Assembly (NCBI RefSeq): GCF_900119165.1
Contig: NZ_FPJG01000006.1
Span: forward strand, 5,332,001 to 5,396,000
Direction: 5' to 3'
From: Amycolatopsis australiensis
GTDB lineage: Bacteria > Actinomycetota > Actinomycetes > Mycobacteriales > Pseudonocardiaceae
DNA length: 64,000 nt
Made by a program: the position numbers and the translations under genes. Each line of letters starts with the position of its first letter. Within the stretch, counting starts at the first letter, position 1. The notes beneath the pieces are model-generated. The model had not been told where the DNA came from. It saw only the letters and a program-made list of their open reading frames with translations, and searched no databases. This document shows, in pieces, positions 45,088 through 53,964 of this stretch.

Positions 45088-45990
45088 TCAGCCGGCTTCG
45101 GTCAGGTCGGTGGTCGCGGCGAGTTCGAGGGCGACGGTGGTGATCGTGGTCAGTGCCGGGTTGTCGTTGCCGGGCAGCCAGACGAGTTCGGTGCGGGCGA
45201 TGTCGTTTTCGAGCGGCACAAAGGTGACGCCGGTGCGGCGGAGGCTGTGGGAGGAGCGGGTCAGCCGGGTGACGCCGACTCCGGCGGCGACGAGGCCGAG
45301 CAGTCCTTGCACGGTGGCGGCCCGCTGGACGACCCGTGGGGTGAAGCCGGCGGCGGCGAAGTCGGCGTCGTAGCTGCGGTGCCAGGGTTCCCAGGTGGCG
45401 CGTGGGGTCAGTACCCAGGGTTCGCCGGCGAGGTCGGCCAGTGTCAGCGAGGTGCGGGTGGCGAGCGGGTGGTCGGCCGGGAGGACGGCGCAGACTTCTT
45501 CGGTGAGCAGTGTCCGTGACGCCAGGCCGGGGACGAGCGGGGGCCGGGTGAACGCAAGGTCGAAGCGGCGGGTGCGGAGGCCGTCGACGAGTTCGGCGAT
45601 CGGTGCTTCGGCGGTGGTGACGTCGAGGTCGGGGAAGCGTTCGCGGACCGCGCGGACGACCGGGGGCAGCAGGTAGTTGGCGGTGGTGGCGAGGAAGGCC
45701 AGCGACACGCGGCCGATTTCGCCGCGTGCGGCGCGGCCGAGGGTGGCGACGGCCTGGTCGGCGCGGGCGAGGACGGCGCGTGCTTCGGGGAGGAAGAGCT
45801 TGCCGAGGGCGGTGAGGCGGGTGCCGCGGGGGTCGCGGTCGAACAGGCGGGCGCCGAGGCCGCGTTCGAGGACGGTGATCTGCTGGGAGAGGGATTGCTG
45901 GGCGATGTGCAGGCCGGCGGCGGCGCGGGTGAAGCTGGTTTCGTCGGCGACGGCGACGAAATAGCGAAGCTGCCGCAGCTCGGGGGTCAC
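45088..45990 (-). CDS. LysR-family transcriptional regulator
   Basis: 300 residues from a GTG. N-terminal helix-turn-helix LRQLRYFVAVADETSFTRAA then LHIAQQSLSQQITVLERGLG, followed by a two-lobed effector domain (VSLAFLATTANYLLPPVV, LAFTRPPLVPGLASRTLL). Divergent from an SDR gene across 98 bp, which is the normal place for its target. A CTG-N9-CAG box with T-N11-A spacing sits at 46000-46014. Confidence 0.9.
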   Translation of the reverse strand: MTPELRQLRYFVAVADETSFTRAAAGLHIAQQSLSQQITVLERGLGARLFDRDPRGTRLTALGKLFLPEARAVLARADQAVATLGRAARGEIGRVSLAFLATTANYLLPPVVRAVRERFPDLDVTTAEAPIAELVDGLRTRRFDLAFTRPPLVPGLASRTLLTEEVCAVLPADHPLATRTSLTLADLAGEPWVLTPRATWEPWHRSYDADFAAAGFTPRVVQRAATVQGLLGLVAAGVGVTRLTRSSHSLRRTGVTFVPLENDIARTELVWLPGNDNPALTTITTVALELAATTDLTEAG

Positions 45991-45999
45991 AGGCTCAGA

Positions 46000-46014
46000 C
46001 TGTAGCCGTGGCAG
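46000..46014. promoter_or_regulatory. possible LysR box (T-N11-A) between LysR and SDR genes
   Basis: CTGTAGCCGTGGCAG has the T-N11-A pattern with CTG/CAG arms, ten bases upstream of the LysR start. Such a pattern is short and may arise by chance. Confidence 0.3.
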
Positions 46015-46088
46015 GGGATCGGTGTTGGCGGCCCGGTGGTGATCGTCTCCAGGATGGGTGGCGGAAGTCCACTGGGAGGAACACGGAG

Positions 46089-46928
46089 ATGACGAACACC
46101 GACGGCCGGGTCTGGTTGATCACCGGTTGTTCAGCCGGCTTCGGCCGGGAGATCGCGCTGGCCGCGCTGGCGGCGGGTGATCGGGTGCTGGCCACGGCGC
46201 GCCGGCCGGAGACGTTGGCCGCGCTGCGGGAGCGGGGTGGTGAGCGGGTCCGGACGGCGGCGCTGGACGTGACCGACGCCGGGCAGGCCGAGGCGGCGGT
46301 GCGGACGGCGCTGGACGAGTTCGGCCGGATCGACGTCGTGGTGAACAACGCCGGCTACGGCTCGGTCGGCGCGGTCGAGGAGCTCACGATGGACGAGCTG
46401 CGGGACCTGATGGAGGTGATGTTCTTCGGCGCGGTGGCGGTGACGAAGGCGGTGCTGCCGCACCTGCGTGCGCAGGGCAGCGGCACGATCGTGCAGCTGA
46501 GCTCGATGGGCGGGCAGCTGGCCCCGCCCGGGTTCGGTGCCTACTGTGCGGCGAAGTTCGCGCTGGAGGGCATTTCCGAGGCGCTGGCCGCGGAGGTGAA
46601 GCCGTTCGGGGTGCGGGTGCTGATCGTGGAGCCGGGTGCGTTCCGGACGGAGTTCGGGGGCGGCCGGATGCATCGTTCCCGGACGATCGGCGCGTATGCG
46701 GTGTCGACGTCGGGGACGCGGGAGGCGGTCGAGACGATGGACGGCACGCAGCCCGGTGACCCGGCGAAGGCGGCCGCGGCGATCGTGCGGGCGGTGGGCA
46801 GTGAGGACGCGCCGCTGCGCCTGGCGCTGGGCGCGGATGCCGTGGCGGCGATCCGGGCCCAGCACCGGGCGCGGGCGGCGGACCTGGCGGCTTGGGAGGA
46901 GGTCAGCCGGGCGACCGCGCTGGACTAG
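46089..46928 (+). CDS. short-chain dehydrogenase/reductase
   Basis: 279 residues. VWLITGCSAGFGREIA is the cofactor loop, VVNNAGYGSVGAVEEL the NNAG motif, LSSMGG the catalytic Ser and YCAAKFALE the Tyr/Lys pair (Y-x3-K). Closest pattern is the oxidoreductase group of classical SDRs that act on ketones. GGAGGAACACGGAG precedes the ATG. Likely controlled by the divergent LysR protein. Confidence 0.9.
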   Translation: MTNTDGRVWLITGCSAGFGREIALAALAAGDRVLATARRPETLAALRERGGERVRTAALDVTDAGQAEAAVRTALDEFGRIDVVVNNAGYGSVGAVEELTMDELRDLMEVMFFGAVAVTKAVLPHLRAQGSGTIVQLSSMGGQLAPPGFGAYCAAKFALEGISEALAAEVKPFGVRVLIVEPGAFRTEFGGGRMHRSRTIGAYAVSTSGTREAVETMDGTQPGDPAKAAAAIVRAVGSEDAPLRLALGADAVAAIRAQHRARAADLAAWEEVSRATALD

Positions 46929-47278
46929 GCGGGGTCCTGCAGGAGGCCGAGGACGTTGCCGTCGGCGTCGGTGAAGGTCGCGACGAGGCGGCCGTTGCCG
47001 ACGTCCTTCGGTTCGTCCTTGACCTTCCCGCCGGCGGCGGTGACCTCGGTGAGCTTCGCGGCGATGTCGGTGACCTCCCAATAGGTGACCGGCGAGGTCA
47101 TGCCCTGCCCGCCGCCGTTGGGGACGAGGCCGATGTGCTGGCCTTCGGCGATGTCGTAGCCGACGTAGTAGGGCGAATCGGCCTGCGGTTCGAGGCCGAG
47201 CAGGGCGGTGTAGACGGCCTTGGCGGCGGCCAGGTCGGTGACGGGGTGCAGGACGGTCTTGATCCCCTTGGTGCTCAT
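46925..47278 (-). CDS. VOC-superfamily (glyoxalase/bleomycin-resistance-like) protein
   Basis: 117 residues, one vicinal-oxygen-chelate unit of two beta-alpha-beta-beta-beta modules: IKTVLHPVTDLAAAKAVYTALL, HIGLVPNGGG, TYWEVTDIAAKLTEVTAAGG and VATFTDADGNVLGLLQDPA. A likely metal or ligand site is formed by the first-module His and the glutamate in YWEV. Activity cannot be assigned. Four bases overlap the convergent SDR end. Confidence 0.83.
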   Translation of the reverse strand: MSTKGIKTVLHPVTDLAAAKAVYTALLGLEPQADSPYYVGYDIAEGQHIGLVPNGGGQGMTSPVTYWEVTDIAAKLTEVTAAGGKVKDEPKDVGNGRLVATFTDADGNVLGLLQDPA

Positions 47279-47394
47279 CGTGGTGCTCCTGAAGTCGTGG
47301 TGTGCGGTACGGCGATCACGCTATTCGCGGCCCGCTGACCAGCGCTTCTCGATTCCTGATCGGTTGGCGGGTGGCCACCTCCGGCGGGCACCGC

Positions 47395-48063
47395 CTAGTC
47401 GAGCAGGGCGGTGAGCACGCCGTCGAGGAGGCGGACGCGGCGGTCGGCGATGCGGTGGACCTCGTCGTCGTGGGTGGCCACGATGACCGCCGCGCCTTCT
47501 TCGGCGCAGCGGCGCAGCAGCCGGAGGACGCGGGGGGTGGAGCCGGCGTCGAGGTGGGCCGTCGGTTCGTCCGTCAGCAGGACCCTGGGGCGGCCGGCGA
47601 CCGCGCGGGCGAGGGCGACGCGCTGCTGCTGGCCGAACGAGACTTCGAGGGGGTAGCGGTCGCCGAGGTCGCCGATGCCCAGCTCCTCGAGCAGTTCCGT
47701 GACGCGGGCGGCGATTTCGGCCGGGGACGGGCGCGGGACGTCGGAGCGCAGGCGCAGCGGGAGGGCGACGTTCTCCGCGATGGTCAGCTCGTTGGCCAGC
47801 CCGAGTGCCTGCGGCAGGACGGCGCAGGTGTGCCAGGGCGGGGCGCCGCTGATGGGGACGCCGTCGAGCAGCACGCAGCCGGAGTCGGGGGAGTCGAATC
47901 CGCACAGCAGGGCCAGCAGGGCGCTCTTGCCGGAGCCTGACCGGCCGGAGACCGTGACCAGTTCGCCCGCGCCGACGCGCAGTTCCAGGCCGCGCAGTAC
48001 TTCGATGTCGCCGCTGGGGTGGGCGAAGCTGCGACGCAGGCCGACGGCTTCGACGAGGGTCAT
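47395..48063 (-). CDS. ABC transporter ATP-binding protein (MacB/LolD-type)
   Basis: 222 residues. Walker A GRSGSGKSA, signature VSFGQQQRVALARAVAG, Walker B VLLTDEPTAHLD, switch His in VIVATHDDEV. The LSGGQ is changed to VSFGQ. It is the last gene of the three-gene operon and its ATG overlaps the stop of the other ATPase gene (ATGA). The two ATPases may form a heterodimer. Confidence 0.9.
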   Translation of the reverse strand: MTLVEAVGLRRSFAHPSGDIEVLRGLELRVGAGELVTVSGRSGSGKSALLALLCGFDSPDSGCVLLDGVPISGAPPWHTCAVLPQALGLANELTIAENVALPLRLRSDVPRPSPAEIAARVTELLEELGIGDLGDRYPLEVSFGQQQRVALARAVAGRPRVLLTDEPTAHLDAGSTPRVLRLLRRCAEEGAAVIVATHDDEVHRIADRRVRLLDGVLTALLD

Positions 48064-48752
48064 GGGCGGTGCTCCCGTTCTTCGATGCCTTGGAGGGTGC
48101 CTTTGTGCAGGCGGGCCACGCGGGTGCCGAGGTCGATGAGGCGTTCGTCGTGGGAGGCGACCAGCACCGCGAAGTCCTGGTCGACCAGGTAGCGGAGCGT
48201 GTCGAGCACGAGGTCGGCGGAGGCTTCGTCCAGCTGGGAGGTCGGTTCGTCGGCGAGGACGACCGTGGAGCGGGCGGCGAGGACGCAGCCGAAGGCCAGG
48301 CGCTGCTGCTGGCCGCCGGAGAGGGCGGAGATCTTCCAGCCGCCGGTGCCGTGCAGGCCGAGCCGGCCGAGGATGTCTTCCGGGGTGCACTCGGTTCCGG
48401 CGGCTTCCGCGGCGGCGCGGAGGTTGTCGGCGACGCTGAGGTAGCCCAGGAGGTTGTCGCCGGGGTTCTGGAAGACCAGGCCGAGGTGGTGGCGCCGCAG
48501 CGCGCGCCGTTCGCGGTGCTTGAGCTTGCGGACGTCGGCGCCTTGGAAGGTGAGCGTGCCGCGGGCGGGGTGCTCGAACAGGCCGAGCACGCGCAGCAGG
48601 GTCGATTTCCCGGAGCCGGACGGTCCGGCGAGGACGGTCATGCCGCGGGCGGGGATGTCGATGCTGACGTCGTCGACGCCGGTGACGAGGCCGGCGGGGG
48701 TCGGGTAGTCGACGCCGATGCCGCGGAGGGTGAAGATCGGTTTGTCAGGCAC
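48060..48752 (-). CDS. ABC transporter ATP-binding protein (MacB/LolD-type)
   Basis: 230 residues from a GTG. Walker A AGPSGSGKSTLLRVLG, Q-loop LGLVFQNPGDNLLGYLS, signature ALSGGQQQRLAFGCVLA, Walker B VVLADEPTSQLDE and the switch His in LVASHDERLI. It keeps the standard LSGGQ. It overlaps the permease stop by eight bases and the next ATPase by four. Confidence 0.92.
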   Translation of the reverse strand: MPDKPIFTLRGIGVDYPTPAGLVTGVDDVSIDIPARGMTVLAGPSGSGKSTLLRVLGLFEHPARGTLTFQGADVRKLKHRERRALRRHHLGLVFQNPGDNLLGYLSVADNLRAAAEAAGTECTPEDILGRLGLHGTGGWKISALSGGQQQRLAFGCVLAARSTVVLADEPTSQLDEASADLVLDTLRYLVDQDFAVLVASHDERLIDLGTRVARLHKGTLQGIEEREHRP

Positions 48753-51321
48753 GGATCAGCTCCGCGGTCCGGGCGGTGCGCACCGAGCGCACCGCGATCC
48801 AGCCGGCCAGTGCGACGACGAGGGCGCCGATGGCCAGCACGGTCAGCACGAACGGGAGCGGGTCGGGCAGCTCCGAGCGTGGTGCGAGGAAGGTCGCGGG
48901 GTCGAAGCGGGGTACCGACAGGCCGGCGACGGAGAGCCCGCAGGCGACGCCGACGACGATGGCGAGGCCGCTGAGGGCGCCGAGTTCCATCAGGTGGCTG
49001 GCCAGCAGTGCGCGTGGCCGCATGCCCATCCGCAGCACGAGTGCGCCGGCGAGGGCGTTCTGGCGTCGCCGGACTTCGACGGCGACGAGCAGGGCGAGGA
49101 CGGCCACGACCCCGAGCACGGCGCCGAGCAGGGCGACGAACGAGAACGTCCAGGACACGACGAAGAACGGCAGGCCGTCGAGTGCGGTTTCGCGGCTGAT
49201 CCGGTTCGGGATGTAGACGCCGGCGGCGCGCAGGGCGGCGGTGGCGTCGGCCAGCGGCGCGGTGGTCAGCACGCTCCACTTCGGGATGCGGTCGAGCTGG
49301 TCGTGGTCGAGGGCGGTGCGGGAGACGACGTAGCCGGGTGAGGTGCCGATCATGGGGAACACGGGCAGGTCGGCGACGGGGACGGCGTCGCGGAGCCCGC
49401 CGGGCAGCCGGGCGCTCTGCTTGGCGGTGTGGCCGATGCGCAGGACCGGTGTGCCGCGCGGGTCGGGCTGGGAGATCCGGTGCAGGAGGCCGGCGAGGTC
49501 GTCGGCGGGGACGTCGGCGACGGCGGCGCCCTGGGTGAAGGTGGCGGGGTCGACGACCAGTACCACGCTGCCGGTGCCGGTGAGCTCGCCGACGACGGTG
49601 CTGGTGCCGGCCAGTGCGGCGGGCATGGCGACCTGGCCCATGCCGATGGGACTGTCGGTGTCGAGGCGGGCGTTGCTGCCGACGAAGATGGCCGACTTGG
49701 TGTCGAGGGCTTCTTCCTGGCCGCGGGCGATGCCGATGCCGGTGGCGAGCGTGCCGATGGCGAGGGTGCCGATGACCAGGACGCCGGTGACCGGGGCGCG
49801 GGCGCCGGCCAGCCGCCGGATCGCCAGCTGCAGGGCCGGGTGGGACCAGAGCCGGGCGCGGTGCGAGGCGTGCAGGGCCAGCCAGGCGAGCCGGGCGGTC
49901 AGCAGGCCCACGGTGAGCACGACGAACACCGGGTAGGTGAGGGCGAGCGGGTCGACCTGCGGTAATGGATTTCCGAGCCGGGAGGCGGTGCCGTAGCGGG
50001 CCAGGCGGGTCCAGCCGAGCCAGGCCATGCCGGCGGTGAGCAGTTCCCAGGGGAAGTAGCCCAGCAGCCGCATCCGCCGGCCGGTGCGGCGGATACGGCC
50101 GAGCTCGAACTCCCGGTGGGCCCGGACGGCGACGAGGAGGGCCAGCAGCGCCAGCGACACCGCGAGCACGCCGGCGGCGACGGCGAGGGCGCCCAGCTGT
50201 GCCTCGGGGTCGGGGGCGCCGGGTGGGCCGTAGCCGCCGAGCAGGAGCCGGGCTGCGCCCGCGCCCGCGACGCCGCCGAGCAGGATCGGCAGGCCCAGCT
50301 CGGCGACGGCGAGGCCGCCGAGGGCGCCCGGTCCGCTGCCGCGGGCGGAGAGCAGCCGCAGCTGGGCGTGCCGCCGCTGGTACCACTGGAGGGCGACCGT
50401 GCCGAGGCCGGCGCAGCCGACGAGGACGCTGATGAGCGCGAGCGGCAGGATGGACACGAAGACGTTGTCCTGGGCCTGGCGGGCGATCTGCACGGAGCGG
50501 TCGAAGGTCGGGACGTCGGCGGCGACGAGGTTCCCGAGGCCCTGGGCGGTCAGGTCCGCGCGGACGTCGGCGACGAGGTCGCGGGAGCGCTGGAGCAGGT
50601 CCTCGGCCGCGCTGAGGGTGGCGGGCGGCGGTTCGTAGAACGAGATGGTGAAGTTCTGCACGGTGGGCAGGCCGAGCGCCGTGATCGTGGTGTCGAAGGT
50701 GGCGCGGTCGGTGGCGAACACGATGGAGTCGATGGGGTCGTTGACGAGCCGGTCGATGACGGCGCCGGATTGCTGCGAGCACCACCACCGCGGCGGCGGG
50801 TCGAGCAGGTCGCGGTAGATGCCGGTGACCGGCGGCAGCGCGACCCCGCGGATGCTGGGCCGGGTGCCGACGCCGATGTGCTCGGCGTCGGCGACGACGT
50901 TGCCCAGCCACAGGCCGGGGGCGCGGGTGCCCTGCTGCAGCGTCAGGTTGTCCAGGCCGGCCTGGTCGCGGTAGGCGAGGCGGATCTTGTAGTGGGGGTC
51001 GCCGTTGAACTGGGTGCCGGTGAGAACGGTGGTGTACTGGCCGACGACGGGGGTGCCGAACCCGTGGGCGGGGGCGTGCCGCTGGACGGCGCCGGTCAGT
51101 GCCGGGATGGCCTGGACGGGGATGTTGCCCTTGCCGAACACCGGCCCGTAGCTGTCGGGGCAGGTGATGCCGGTCTGGTAGGTGACGGCCGCGCCGCCCG
51201 CGGCGGAGGCCTGCAGGACCGCCGCGGTGCCGAGGAAGCAGGCCAGCAGTGCGGTCACCGCCGCCACGATCAGGGTGAGCGGGCTGGAGAGGGCGGCCTT
51301 CGGCGCCGCACGCCACGGCAT
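48745..51321 (-). CDS. FtsX/MacB-like ABC permease with large extracytoplasmic parts
   Basis: 858 residues if started at the ATG 51321 (a GTG at 51327 and an ATG at 51363 are in frame). A first membrane segment LTLIVAAVTALLACFLGTAA is followed by a long extracytoplasmic domain (about 45-310), a block of membrane helices in the middle, a second external part and four terminal helices (LLGAVLGVVAVLALLVAVEV, LVVALAGWIAVRSV). This is the type VII mechanotransmission layout, usually used to move lipoproteins, peptides or antibiotics across the envelope or to activate cell-wall enzymes. The cargo is unknown. Confidence 0.85.
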   Translation of the reverse strand: MPWRAAPKAALSSPLTLIVAAVTALLACFLGTAAVLQASAAGGAAVTYQTGITCPDSYGPVFGKGNIPVQAIPALTGAVQRHAPAHGFGTPVVGQYTTVLTGTQFNGDPHYKIRLAYRDQAGLDNLTLQQGTRAPGLWLGNVVADAEHIGVGTRPSIRGVALPPVTGIYRDLLDPPPRWWCSQQSGAVIDRLVNDPIDSIVFATDRATFDTTITALGLPTVQNFTISFYEPPPATLSAAEDLLQRSRDLVADVRADLTAQGLGNLVAADVPTFDRSVQIARQAQDNVFVSILPLALISVLVGCAGLGTVALQWYQRRHAQLRLLSARGSGPGALGGLAVAELGLPILLGGVAGAGAARLLLGGYGPPGAPDPEAQLGALAVAAGVLAVSLALLALLVAVRAHREFELGRIRRTGRRMRLLGYFPWELLTAGMAWLGWTRLARYGTASRLGNPLPQVDPLALTYPVFVVLTVGLLTARLAWLALHASHRARLWSHPALQLAIRRLAGARAPVTGVLVIGTLAIGTLATGIGIARGQEEALDTKSAIFVGSNARLDTDSPIGMGQVAMPAALAGTSTVVGELTGTGSVVLVVDPATFTQGAAVADVPADDLAGLLHRISQPDPRGTPVLRIGHTAKQSARLPGGLRDAVPVADLPVFPMIGTSPGYVVSRTALDHDQLDRIPKWSVLTTAPLADATAALRAAGVYIPNRISRETALDGLPFFVVSWTFSFVALLGAVLGVVAVLALLVAVEVRRRQNALAGALVLRMGMRPRALLASHLMELGALSGLAIVVGVACGLSVAGLSVPRFDPATFLAPRSELPDPLPFVLTVLAIGALVVALAGWIAVRSVRTARTAELIRA

Positions 51322-51485
51322 GGTCACTCTGTGTTGTCCAATCTTCCCCCGCGTCACCCGCATGGACGCGCACGCTACCGTGCGATCCCAGCGTTCGGCA
51401 CCTTTTTGTATCCGATTGTTGCTCACTGGCGGTTATCGGCGGTGGTCCGGGCAGCGAGCAACGCCTGCCGCCATCCGGCCGGTTT

Positions 51486-51504
51486 AGTGGTCTAGACCTT
51501 GACG
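51486..51504 (+). promoter_or_regulatory. DasR-type operator (dre) overlapping the chitinase promoter
   Basis: AGTGGTCTAGACCTTG contains the palindrome GGTCTAGACC (51489-51498), the core of the dre site bound by DasR, the GlcNAc-responsive GntR regulator. TTGACG (51499-51504) overlaps its right end as a -35. A second dyad GATTGG-N6-CCAATC (51509-51526) follows. No clear -10 is seen. Confidence 0.75.
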
Positions 51505-51586
51505 GACCGATTGGTCTGATCCAATCCTGAAACCGTTCTCGCCGTGCACCGCCGCGGCACGGCCTCCCGCCGGCACTGGAGCGCAG

Positions 51587-53329
51587 ATGCGTCGACGCAG
51601 ACCTTTCTCCCGATTGTCCGTTTCCCTTGCCCTGGCGGCATTCTCGGCCGGCTCGCTGGTCGCCGCCGCCGGGACCGCCCAAGCCGCGACGCCGCTGCCC
51701 GCGCACGTCTTCGCGCCGTACTTCGAAGCCTGGACCGGCGAGAGCCCGGCCGCGCTGGCCCAGCAGTCGGGCGCCAAGCACCTCACGATGGCGTTCATCC
51801 AGGCCGCCACCAAGGGCTCCTGCACCGTCTACTGGAACGGTGACACCGGGATGCCGATCGCGAACTCGACGTTCGGGGCCGACATCGCCACCATCCGCTC
51901 GCGCGGCGGGGACGTCATCCCGTCCTTCGGCGGCTACACCGCCGACAACACCGGCACCGAGATCGCCGACAGCTGCACCAGCGTCGACTCCATCGCCGCC
52001 GCCTACGAGTCGGTGATCACCACCTACGACGTCCCCCGCCTCGACATGGACATCGAGGACAACTCCCTGACCAACACCGCCGGCATCGACCGCCGCAACA
52101 AGGCGATCAAGAAGGTCCAGGACTGGGCGGCGGCGTCCGGGCGGTCCCTGCAGATCTCCTACACGCTGCCCACCACCACCCACGGCCTCGCCGACAGCGG
52201 CCTCGCCGTGCTGCGCAACGCCGTCAGCAACGGCACCCGCGTCGACGTCGTCAACATGATGACCTTCGACTACTACGACAACGCCGCCCACGAGATGGCC
52301 ACCGACACCCAGACCGCCGCCACCGGCCTGGTCGGCCAGCTCGCCGGGCTGTACCCGGGCAAGACACAGGCGCAGCTGTGGGCCATGGTCGGCATCACCG
52401 AGATGATCGGCGTCGACGACTTCGGCCCGGCCGAGACGTTCACGACCGCCGACGCCTCGACCGTCTACAACTGGGCCGTCTCGAAGGGCATCAACACGCT
52501 CTCGTTCTGGGCACTGCAGCGCGACAACGGCAGCTGCGCCGGCGGGGCCGCCGCCGACAACTGCTCCGGCATCGCCCAGGACACGTGGTTCTTCAGCCAC
52601 GCCTTCGAGCCGTTCACCGGCGGCACCACCGTGCCCGGCAACGACTTTTCCGTCGCGGCCAGCCCCGCTTCGGCCGCGGTCGACCCGGGCAAGGCGGCCA
52701 CCGCGACCGTCAGCACCGCCGTCACGTCCGGCTCGGCCCAGCAGGTGACGCTGTCGGTCACCGGCGCGCCCGCGGGTGTCACCGCCTCCGTCAGCCCCGC
52801 CACGGTGACCGCGGGCGGCAGCGCGACGCTGTCGGTCAGCACCACCTCGGCGGCCGTTCCCGGCGTCTACCCGCTGACGATCACCGGGACCGGCGCCTCC
52901 GGCAGCCACAGCGCCACCTTCACCCTCACCGTCAACGGCACCGCGCCGGCCGGCGGCGTCGTCAACGGCGGCTTCGAGACCGGCGCGCTGAGCCCGTGGA
53001 CCGCCCCGGGCGACGCCGTCGTCGGGTCACCGGCCCATTCGGGCACGCACGCGCTGCAGGTCGTGCCGACGTCCTCGGCCACCGGTGAGGCGGCGCAGGA
53101 CGTCACGCTCGCCCCGAACCACTCCTACACCCTCAAGGCGTGGGTGCAGGGCAGCTACGCCTACGTCGGCGTCCGGGGCGGCGCGAACGCGTCCACGTGG
53201 ACCTCGAGCAGCGGCTGGACGCAGCTGTCGGTGCCGTTCACGACCGGCGCTTCGGGCGCGGTGACGGTGTACGTCCACGGCTGGTACGGCCAAAGTGCCG
53301 TCTACGCCGACGATTTCACGATCAGCTGA
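51587..53329 (+). CDS. secreted GH18 chitinase with Ig-like and carbohydrate-binding domains
   Basis: 580 residues. Signal peptide with twin arginines (RRRRPFSRLSVSLALAAFSA, cut after AQA about 33), so Sec or Tat export. Catalytic GH18 barrel (about 35-345) with LDMDIEDN, Glu157 the proton donor, and the family signature FGGYTADNTG. An immunoglobulin-like linker (about 350-455) and a jelly-roll carbohydrate-binding module (GGFETGALSPWTAPGDAV to the end). A dre site in the promoter fits control by chitin breakdown products. It degrades chitin outside the cell. Confidence 0.93.
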   Translation: MRRRRPFSRLSVSLALAAFSAGSLVAAAGTAQAATPLPAHVFAPYFEAWTGESPAALAQQSGAKHLTMAFIQAATKGSCTVYWNGDTGMPIANSTFGADIATIRSRGGDVIPSFGGYTADNTGTEIADSCTSVDSIAAAYESVITTYDVPRLDMDIEDNSLTNTAGIDRRNKAIKKVQDWAAASGRSLQISYTLPTTTHGLADSGLAVLRNAVSNGTRVDVVNMMTFDYYDNAAHEMATDTQTAATGLVGQLAGLYPGKTQAQLWAMVGITEMIGVDDFGPAETFTTADASTVYNWAVSKGINTLSFWALQRDNGSCAGGAAADNCSGIAQDTWFFSHAFEPFTGGTTVPGNDFSVAASPASAAVDPGKAATATVSTAVTSGSAQQVTLSVTGAPAGVTASVSPATVTAGGSATLSVSTTSAAVPGVYPLTITGTGASGSHSATFTLTVNGTAPAGGVVNGGFETGALSPWTAPGDAVVGSPAHSGTHALQVVPTSSATGEAAQDVTLAPNHSYTLKAWVQGSYAYVGVRGGANASTWTSSSGWTQLSVPFTTGASGAVTVYVHGWYGQSAVYADDFTIS

Positions 53330-53339
53330 TCCGTTCGGT

Positions 53340-53379
53340 GGCGGCCCGGTTGCGCAAGACGGAGGTTGGCCGGGCCGCC
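53340..53379 (+). terminator. hairpin terminator of the chitinase gene
   Basis: GGCGGCCCGG (53340-53349) and CCGGGCCGCC (53370-53379) pair perfectly, 20-nt loop, 10 bp after the stop codon. Confidence 0.65.
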
Positions 53380-53430
53380 GCCCGCGGAAAGACTTCGCGG
53401 GACGATCACCGCCCCGCGAGGAGGACTTCG

Positions 53431-53964
53431 ATGCCGCACATCCCGCTCGACCCGCAGCTGCCCGGGATCCGGTCGCTGATGGCCTACCGCCCGGAGACCG
53501 CGGTGCCGCTCAACGCGCTGGCGCAGACCCTCCTGCGCGGTCCGAGCACGCTGGCCGTCGGCGAACGCGAGCTGATCGCGACCGTGGTGTCGCACGGCAA
53601 CGAATGCCGCTTCTGCACCGGCAGCCACGCCGCCGCGGCCGCCGAGACCATCGACGGCGGCCGGCCCGTCGTCGAGGCGGCCTGCGCGAGCATCGACGAC
53701 GCACCCGTTTCGGACAAGCTCAAGGCACTGCTGCGGATCGCGCTCGCGGTCCGGGAGACCGGCCGGGCCGTCACCGAAGAGCTCGTGGCCGCGGCCCGCG
53801 CCGTAGGCGCCACCGACCTCGAACTGCACGACACCGTGCTGATCGCCGCCGCGTTCTGCATGTACAACCGGTACGTCGACGGCCTCGCCACGGTCGCGCC
53901 CGAAGACCCCGCCGCCTACGAGCAGATGGGGAAGGTGCTGGCCGCCGAAGGCTACGGCCGCTGA
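53431..53964 (+). CDS. AhpD-like carboxymuconolactone-decarboxylase-family protein
   Basis: 177 residues with GAGGAGG ahead of the ATG. NALAQTLLRGPSTLAVGERE then SHGNECRFCTGSHAAAA gives the C-x2-C-x3-H redox motif of alkylhydroperoxidase AhpD-type proteins. Probably a peroxidase helper that reduces organic peroxides with thiols. It directly abuts the stop of the next, convergent gene. Confidence 0.88.
   Translation: MPHIPLDPQLPGIRSLMAYRPETAVPLNALAQTLLRGPSTLAVGERELIATVVSHGNECRFCTGSHAAAAAETIDGGRPVVEAACASIDDAPVSDKLKALLRIALAVRETGRAVTEELVAAARAVGATDLELHDTVLIAAAFCMYNRYVDGLATVAPEDPAAYEQMGKVLAAEGYGR

Noticed and set aside
43708..46928. Biosynthetic gene cluster around the P450
   Set aside because: Only a P450, a LysR regulator and an SDR are present. 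No core synthase, carrier protein or cyclase is nearby.
48638..52909. Open frame of more than 1,400 codons on the minus strand
   Set aside because: It runs antisense through the chitinase and in a shifted frame through the permease. The translation is Arg/Pro/Gly-rich without any motif, which is normal for GC-rich DNA with few stop codons.
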